From Candidatus Hodarchaeota archaeon (lineage in GTDB: Archaea; Asgardarchaeota; Heimdallarchaeia; Hodarchaeales; Hodarchaeaceae), in the NCBI GenBank assembly GCA_016839815.1, contig JAEOTM010000169.1:1-34139 (forward strand): 34,139 bases of DNA, read 5' to 3'. Positions 33,633 to 34,139 of this stretch are shown here, piece after piece. How positions within the stretch are numbered: the first letter of the stretch is position 1; every line of letters starts with the position of its first letter. A model generated the notes under the pieces. That model was not told the origin of the DNA. It did no database searches and worked only from the letters and a program-made list of their open reading frames with translations. The translations under genes were made by a program, and so were the position numbers.

Positions 33633-34139
33633 TTTAACCCGAGCTGACTTACATTCTCATACCTATTACTCACTATTGAGGTTACCAAAACTCAAGGGGT
33701 CCCACTTTTTTCAAGATTCTGCCTTATCACCAAAATTACTAGTTAAGTTAGCACGTCGACAGAAGCTCAATGCCATAGCTCTTACTGATCACAATAATAT
33801 GAACGGTATTAAACCATTTTTACATTATGCATCAAAATATAACGATATAGTTCCAATTGTGGGTCAAGAAGTTACGAAATATGATCAAAACCGTCATGGG
33901 TGGGCTCATATACTCGTTTATGGCTTAAAGAAGATTCCATGGAATATTCGTTTTTTACCCCTTCCAGAGTTCTTGGAATTTCTTGATGATTCAAATGCTT
34001 TGTATATTTTAGCACATCCTTTTGACCTTTCTCAAAGCGCTCCTGCAGGAGGATATGATTCACAAACTTACACTATCAATGCCTCTGTGTTAAAACGTAT
34101 TGGGATGGTAGAAATTATCAACGGTCTGCAACCGAAGAG
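33625..34139 (+). CDS. PHP-domain metal-dependent phosphoesterase (partial at window end)
   Basis: The frame starts with GTG 33625, preceded by AAGGTG nine bases upstream, and runs out of the window after about 171 codons. It carries the PHP-family metal motifs: Asp-Leu-His-Ser-His-Thr (6-11), Thr-Asp-His-Asn-Asn (about 56-60), Gly-Gln-Glu-Val (about 84-87) and Ala-His-Pro-Phe-Asp (about 132-136). It is probably a nucleotidyl or DNA-repair-type phosphoesterase of the PHP superfamily; the missing C-terminus prevents a finer call. It is distinct from the EndoQ earlier in the window. The reverse-strand frame at 33872-34063 is a shadow of it. Confidence 0.8.
   Translation, partial: MSDLTRADLHSHTYYSLLRLPKLKGSHFFQDSALSPKLLVKLARRQKLNAIALTDHNNMNGIKPFLHYASKYNDIVPIVGQEVTKYDQNRHGWAHILVYGLKKIPWNIRFLPLPEFLEFLDDSNALYILAHPFDLSQSAPAGGYDSQTYTINASVLKRIGMVEIINGLQPK

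Noticed and set aside
1..34139. tRNA, rRNA and insertion sequences
   Set aside because: No cloverleaf-like sequence, rRNA-like segment, transposase or terminal inverted repeats were seen by eye; small or atypical RNAs could be missed.

Overview
This AT-rich window most likely comes from an Asgard archaeon. It mixes archaeal information and metabolism genes (Nre and EndoQ repair proteins, archaeal Cdc48, ribose-1,5-bisphosphate isomerase, the DUF61/UPF0216 and PAC2 families) with parts that look eukaryotic: an Arf-like GTPase, a roadblock/LC7 protein, several longin/roadblock-like proteins, a membrane-anchored RING-like finger protein and a tubulin/FtsZ (CetZ-like) GTPase beside long coiled-coil proteins. 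GTG, TTG and probably ATT starts are used beside ATG. No rRNA, tRNA, CRISPR array or insertion sequence was seen. Placement within Asgard is not possible by eye.

Positions 1-5.5 kb hold a forward run: the end of an unknown gene, a roadblock/LC7 protein, a zinc-ribbon protein, a possible longin-like protein, EndoQ and Nre, then a small acidic protein. Positions 5.5-10.9 kb hold ribose-1,5-bisphosphate isomerase (reverse), an Arf-like GTPase with an extra C-terminal domain (forward), Cdc48 and a CinA-type protein (both reverse).

Positions 11.2-18.2 kb hold the most distinctive region. A 1173-residue coiled-coil protein is followed after 14 bases by a CetZ-like GTPase, then two more helical or coiled-coil proteins. 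A convergent longin-like protein lies 4 bases past the last of these. This could be an undescribed filament and adaptor module.

Positions 19-24.1 kb hold a sugar nucleotidyltransferase, the RING-like membrane protein, a PD-(D/E)XK-like protein, a PAC2 protein, a membrane-anchored FKBP-like protein and DUF61. Positions 24.1-26.8 kb hold a PD-(D/E)XK-like protein lacking one expected acidic residue, an Orc1/Cdc6-like AAA+ protein, about 0.65 kb without a long gene but with TTCGA repeats, and a 49-residue small ORF.

Positions 26.8-34.1 kb hold an unrecognised protein, an arsenate-reductase-type phosphatase with an apparent ATT start, a Hef/FANCM-type helicase, small unknown proteins, a GT-C glycosyltransferase divergent from a flippase-like membrane protein, and a PHP-domain gene cut by the window end.

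Three repair proteins (EndoQ, Nre, the Hef-type helicase) end in PCNA-binding-like tails. Cdc48, the RING-like protein and PAC2 suggest a protein quality-control theme, though no ubiquitin, E1 or E2 gene is visible here. All assignments come from reading motifs and order; no database search was made.
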